Shown in pieces: positions 60,106 through 64,000 of a stretch of DNA of 64,000 nt; positions within the stretch are counted from its first letter, which is position 1; every line of letters begins with the position of its first letter. Both the position numbers and the translations under genes were made by a program. The stretch is from the NCBI RefSeq assembly GCF_029873635.1, contig NC_080428.1, forward strand, positions 67,885,601 to 67,949,600, read 5' to 3'. This DNA is from Malania oleifera. Taxonomy: Eukaryota; Streptophyta; Magnoliopsida; Santalales; Ximeniaceae. The notes beneath the pieces were generated by a model. The model saw only the letters and a list, made by a program, of their open reading frames with translations. It had not been told where the DNA came from and searched no databases.

Positions 60106-62024
60106 TATAGTGACCTGAAGAATAATAGTATTTTAATAATAAAGAGGAAGAAAATTTTTCAGGGACTTCGTCGACGAACATAGGGGATTCGTTGACGAAG
60201 GCATAAGAGGACCTCGTCGACGAAGATAAGATTTCATCGACGAGAAAATACCGAGAGACGAATTTGGGCTACTCTGAATTTCGTCGATGAAGGGTAAGGT
60301 TCGTCGACGAATTTATTGAAGGACTCGTCGACGAGGTGACGTGTCTCGTTGACAAATCTAACCCTATAAATAGTGAAAACTCGGATTTTTATTCAAATTT
60401 AGTGCTTCTCTCTCTCTCTCTCCCCTATGGTCTCTCTCACTTCTCTTTTCGATTTTGGCCCCGTCAGTCGCCGGATCGACGATCTGAAGCCACCACGACG
60501 TTCCTGGCAAAGTTCTCTTCAAGTTTGTTGGGGCGGATGGTCGGTGGGATCGAATTGGATTTCATCCCAAATTCAGGGTAAGACCTTTTAGTCAATTTTT
60601 GGCCGTCTAACAGTTTTAGGAAATGATGTAGGTGAAAAAATACTGATATTTTATTCTGAAAAACATTATTTTTAGGGTGTTGTGTAGGAGGCCCTACGGG
60701 TGTTAGGCCAGTATACCATAGGGGCTTTTCAGTAATATGGTAAGGGAAATATGCTATGGTAGGCAATTTCACTATGTTCAGTATAAACTACATGTATTTA
60801 ACAAATGATTATTCACGATAGGAGTTATACAGTTTATCGTTTATATATAATATGTTTAAAAATTTTTGTGTGGCTTGAGAATATGAAATAGTACGGAGAT
60901 ATGTTTTACGAATTTCAGTACCATGATTATACGAATGTTAGTACCATGATTATATGAATCTCAGTACCATGATTATACGAATTTTAGTTCCATGATTATA
61001 CAGTTTTCAGTGTTATGATTATACAGTTCTTGGTACTATGACGTACGTATTACAGTTATAGTTTATTCAGTATCATGGTTATTATAGTTTTTTCAGAATC
61101 ATGACAAATCAGATAGTTGTATATAGAGATGTATTATATAGTATCAGACCCTGTTGGACCATACAGTTACAGAGCACAGTATCGTAGTTACAGATATTTC
61201 AGTTATGAGTGCAACCACCTATTTAGATAATACGTGGTAGTAGGTCGATTGTATAGTGCCCTAGACGTGGACAAGCTTCCCATTAGATATGGGTTGAGGA
61301 GGGCAGATCAGACCGAGGGAATATAGTGATTTACCCTAGTCGGCCAACAAGTGTAGATCCCGCCTACGGGCTGCACAACCCTATTATAAGGGGTTAAATC
61401 ATGACACACAGTTATCCACAGGGAAAGTTTTCAGTTACTATTACGTATATACAGCTTTACAGAAATAGGAAATATACTTATGTACATTAAAAGTATTTTG
61501 AATAGTAACCTACAATACTGTTATGTTAAGTAACATAGAAAAGGTGGTGGATTTTATTACTTGTACTGTACTTACGTATCCAGTTATACATGATTACATG
61601 AAAACAAATTTTCATAATATTGTAGCTCATTTGCCACACACTAGTAATAGCATATTTCCTCTTACTGAATGTTGGCTCATCCTAATTACTTTAACATTTT
61701 TCAAGTGATTTAGGTAGGCGAGCAGATCAGGCTTGCAGGTAGAGGGGCTTAAGTACTACCCTGTTAGTAGATAGTGAGTATGTTTTTGGAGTATTTCTGT
61801 ATGTCCCAGCCCAGTTGAGGGTATTTTGGGAAACAGTCGCACATGTATAGTTTTGGGAAACAATTTAGCACTCTAGTATTGTAAATATTTACATATGGTT
61901 ATGTTTATGTGATTTATGCTTCTCGCTGTTTAGGTTAACGATTGGGTTTAACTAGTATGGTATCAGAGCATGTTAAATGTCATAGTGTAAAAAAAAAAAC
62001 CCATTTAAATAGCAGGTCGTTACA
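60106..62024 (+). repeat. F 3' LTR (1919 bp)
   Basis: It begins TATAGTGACC (TG mutated to TA) and ends GGTCGTTACA at 62024. Same internal order as the 5' LTR: CGTCGACGA motifs 60165-60350, TATAAATA 60364-60371, repeats of TACGAATTTCAGTACCATGAT 60905-61035. By hand I count about 15 differences in the first about 165 aligned bases, 14 of them transitions. The copy is therefore old. Confidence 0.92.
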
Positions 62025-63168
62025 CTATGTATATGATTTGCTGTCATATGGGCCGTGTCATAGATATGATTTAGTGGCATATGGGCCAAGCTATGAATAT
62101 GATTTGCCAATGTAAGAGCCAAACTATGTTAAAATGTGAAATATCGGTATACGGGCCGATGATTTTCATGATATACGCATATATGCAAAACGACATGATG
62201 ACATTGATTTGACAATTAATAGTATGAAATATCCATGTATCACAGTTTCATTATATGTTATATGCTATCAGAACCTGGTTGGTTTGGTTTAGGCTAGCAC
62301 TTGCACGGTACTGCTGCTATGTGTTCATAATTCATCATGATATTTGTGTTAAAGCTACTGTACGGAGTGGCGTAAGGTTGGATGGTCGATGTGGTTTTAA
62401 GAAGTGTGAGCGCCCTTGGTGTACGGACCAGGTCTGGCAAACCTATCGGACTTACAGACTATACTTTTGACTTGGCAGTGGTCGGCCAACCATTGTTAGG
62501 TCCCGCCTTCGGGCCACACAACCCAGTCATGTGGGGGTAATACATGACAACAGCCAGCTAACCTACCAGGGTGGTTTTGTATTATTATTATTATATGAGA
62601 TGATCTATGCCATCAAAAATCCTTTATGTTCTGCTTTTGAATGAGTATATATGTTTTCCCAAATATGATACATACAGTTTTACTGGTTATGTTTATGTAT
62701 ATGATTATATGTATAACACAGAAATGCTTATGTTGCCACACTATAGTATTAGTTTATTTCTCTTACTGAGAGGTATCTCACCCCAAATTTCATAAACATT
62801 TCAGGAGCCCCTGATAGGAAAGCGGGTAAAGCTCCATTGATATAGTACTGTTGATCTGCCCTCTCTGAAAGGTAAGTTTTGGTGGGGACGGTTGGATTTT
62901 GTGGGAAATGTCCCTAGGTCTTTCTTTTTGGGATGTGTATATAATGGATGTAGTAACTCTGGTATTATGATGGATGGTATCATGTATGGTGTTATGAGTT
63001 TTTATGATTTTTGTGTTTCCTACTGCTTAGGCTTCCATTTGTGTTTCTGTTATATCCTTGGTACCCACAGGTTCAGGTGAATTATGATCTACTGGATGTA
63101 TTATACAGATCTTGTATTATTTTTAAGGAAAAGGAAAAAAAAAGGTGGAAATTAAGCAGGTTGTTACA

Positions 63169-64000
63169 GGATGGGTTAAAGCTCGAGGATATCCGAGTGG
63201 TTAATGAATTCCCAAATGTATTCCTGAAAGACTTACCCAGTTTACCTCTTGATCGTGAGGTGGAGCTCGCTATTAAATTGCTATCAAGAAAGGTACCAAT
63301 TTCTAAAGCTTCATACCGGATGGCTCCGGTAGAACTTAAAGAGTTGAAGGAGTAGTTACAGGAACTAGTAGATGAAGGCTTTATCAGACCCAGTGTTTCG
63401 CCTTAGGAAGCTCCAGTGTTGTTCGCGAAAAAGAAATACGGGTCAATGAGGATATGCATTGACTACCGTAAGATTAACAAGGTAACAGTTAAGAACAGAT
63501 ACCCGTTGCCTCGTATAGATTATCTATTTGACCAACTGCAGGGAATGCAAGTCTTCTCCAAGATCGATCTACGGTCAAGGTATCATCAGATGAAGGTTAA
63601 GTCTAAGGATGTGGTAAAGACTGCTTTCTGAACCAGATATAGCCACTATGGGTTTCTAGTCATGCCATTCGAGTTGACTAATGCTCCGATGGTATTTATG
63701 GACCTAACGAACAGGGTTTTCCATGAATACCTAGACCAATCCGTGGTGGTGTTTATCGATGATATTCTGGTATATTCGAGGAGTCTAGAAAAGCATGAAA
63801 ACTATCTGAAATTGGTGCTTTAGGTACTGCAGGAAAGGAAGTTGTATGCTAAGCTGAAGAAATGCGAGTTTTGGTTGGAATAGGTTGCATTTCTGGGCCA
63901 TGTCATGTCGAGGAGTGGCATTTCAGTTGATCTATCTAAGATTAAAGCAGTGGTGGATTGGGTGAAACCGAAAAGCGTGCAGGAGGTTTGGACTTTCCTA
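63169..64000 (+). pseudogene. pol: Element A3 RT, continuation
   Basis: It resumes after the E solo LTR at GLKLEDIRVVNEFPNVF. Then come [44 protein letters not shown]-equivalent RYHQMKV, the [15 protein letters not shown] region and an intact [11 protein letters not shown] (about 63758). It continues toward FLGH and the connection domain at the window end. In-frame stops: TAG 63353, TAG about 63404, TGA 63629, TAG about 63821 and TAG about 63881. Most replace Gln or Trp codons, and the TGA replaces Arg. Confidence 0.9.

Larger units (their letters stand above)
52418..62024 (+). mobile_element. Ty3 element F, both LTRs, nested in solo LTR E
   Basis: 5' LTR (its first six bases at 52418-52423, the rest 53102-55063 beyond the MITE), primer site, gag, pol, PPT and 3' LTR (60106-62024). 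TSD CTATG lies at 52413-52417 and 62025-62029. It is the best preserved Ty3 copy here, but gag and pol carry stops and frameshifts, so it is dead unless helped in trans. Confidence 0.93.
51377..63168 (+). mobile_element. Solo LTR E (group 3) in A3, split by F
   Basis: TGTAGTGACCCAG at 51377 to GCAGGTTGTTACA at 63168. Perfect TSD GGATG at 51372-51376 and 63169-63173. Without F it measures 2180 bp, equal to the D 5' LTR. The left part has CGTCGACGA motifs (51455-51650), donor-like GGGTAAGG at 51868 and the repeats GTACGGGCCGAGNTATG (52265-52417, resuming 62030-62170). The right part has the TCCCGCCTTCGGGCCACACA block near 62502 and TTACTGAGAGGTATCTCACC near 62762. Confidence 0.92.
47797..64000 (+). 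mobile_element. Ty3 element A3 (group 1), runs off the window
   Basis: 5' LTR, Met-type primer site, gag, protease and RT on the plus strand. RT is interrupted by solo LTR E at 51377-63168 with TSD GGATG, and continues to the last base. The 3' half is beyond the window. Confidence 0.88.

Noticed and set aside
1..64000. A previously undescribed defence or biosynthetic system
   Set aside because: I looked on both strands for non-transposon gene clusters. Only retroelements, one MITE and one pseudogene could be supported.

Overview
This is plant nuclear DNA, most likely from a eudicot. The evidence is long-LTR Ty3-type retrotransposons with initiator-Met tRNA primer sites and a C-terminal chromodomain-like block, plant-type LINEs, an Athila-like gag, a hAT-type MITE, and one intron-bearing pseudogene resembling plant TAF1B. 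No intact host gene is visible. Almost every coding stretch is a retroelement broken by stops and frameshifts. I read the window as a repeat graveyard with a nesting history that can be largely reconstructed.

Layout. 1-5269: 3' part of a Ty3 element (called A1, + strand) ending in a complete LTR. It sits inside the reverse transcriptase (RT) of a second Ty3 element (B1, 5270-11076, +), which also carries a solo LTR (7933-9885) in its 3' UTR. 11736-20255: a minus-strand LINE, split by a pol-less Athila-like LTR element (12444-17867) and by a second, plus-strand LINE tail (about 18761-19395). 20749-22826: decayed TAF1B-like pseudogene with introns. 23183-24485: a LINE whose 5' part is inverted, as in twin priming.

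24486-43100: minus-strand Ty3 element B. It contains a solo LTR (27074-29012) and a complete-looking minus-strand Ty3 element D (29118-40261), and D carries its own solo LTR (30986-33221). At about 43100, B's gag joins the pol of another minus-strand element, A2 (to 47651). After a 145-bp gap, plus-strand element A3 (47797-64000) begins head-to-head with A2. A3's RT is split by a solo LTR (E, 51377-63168). E is split by a Ty3 element with both LTRs (F, 52418-62024). F's first bases are split by a hAT-like MITE (52424-53099). Perfect target-site duplications (TSDs) support each of these steps: GGATG, CTATG and TGTGTAGC.

Three LTR groups recur. Group 1 is A1, A2 and A3. Group 2 is the LTRs at 7933, 24486, 27074 and 30986, plus F. 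Group 3 is B1, D and E. The most interesting observations are four. A short 3'-UTR block is shared by Ty3 elements and LINEs. SalI-centred palindromes cluster upstream of the TATA box in the LTRs of all groups. All seven resolvable Ty3-into-Ty3 insertions lie in the same orientation as their host. A conserved CCCGCCTACGGGC / TCATGA block lies in the LTR leaders of two groups. All coordinates, TSDs and alignments were worked out by eye.
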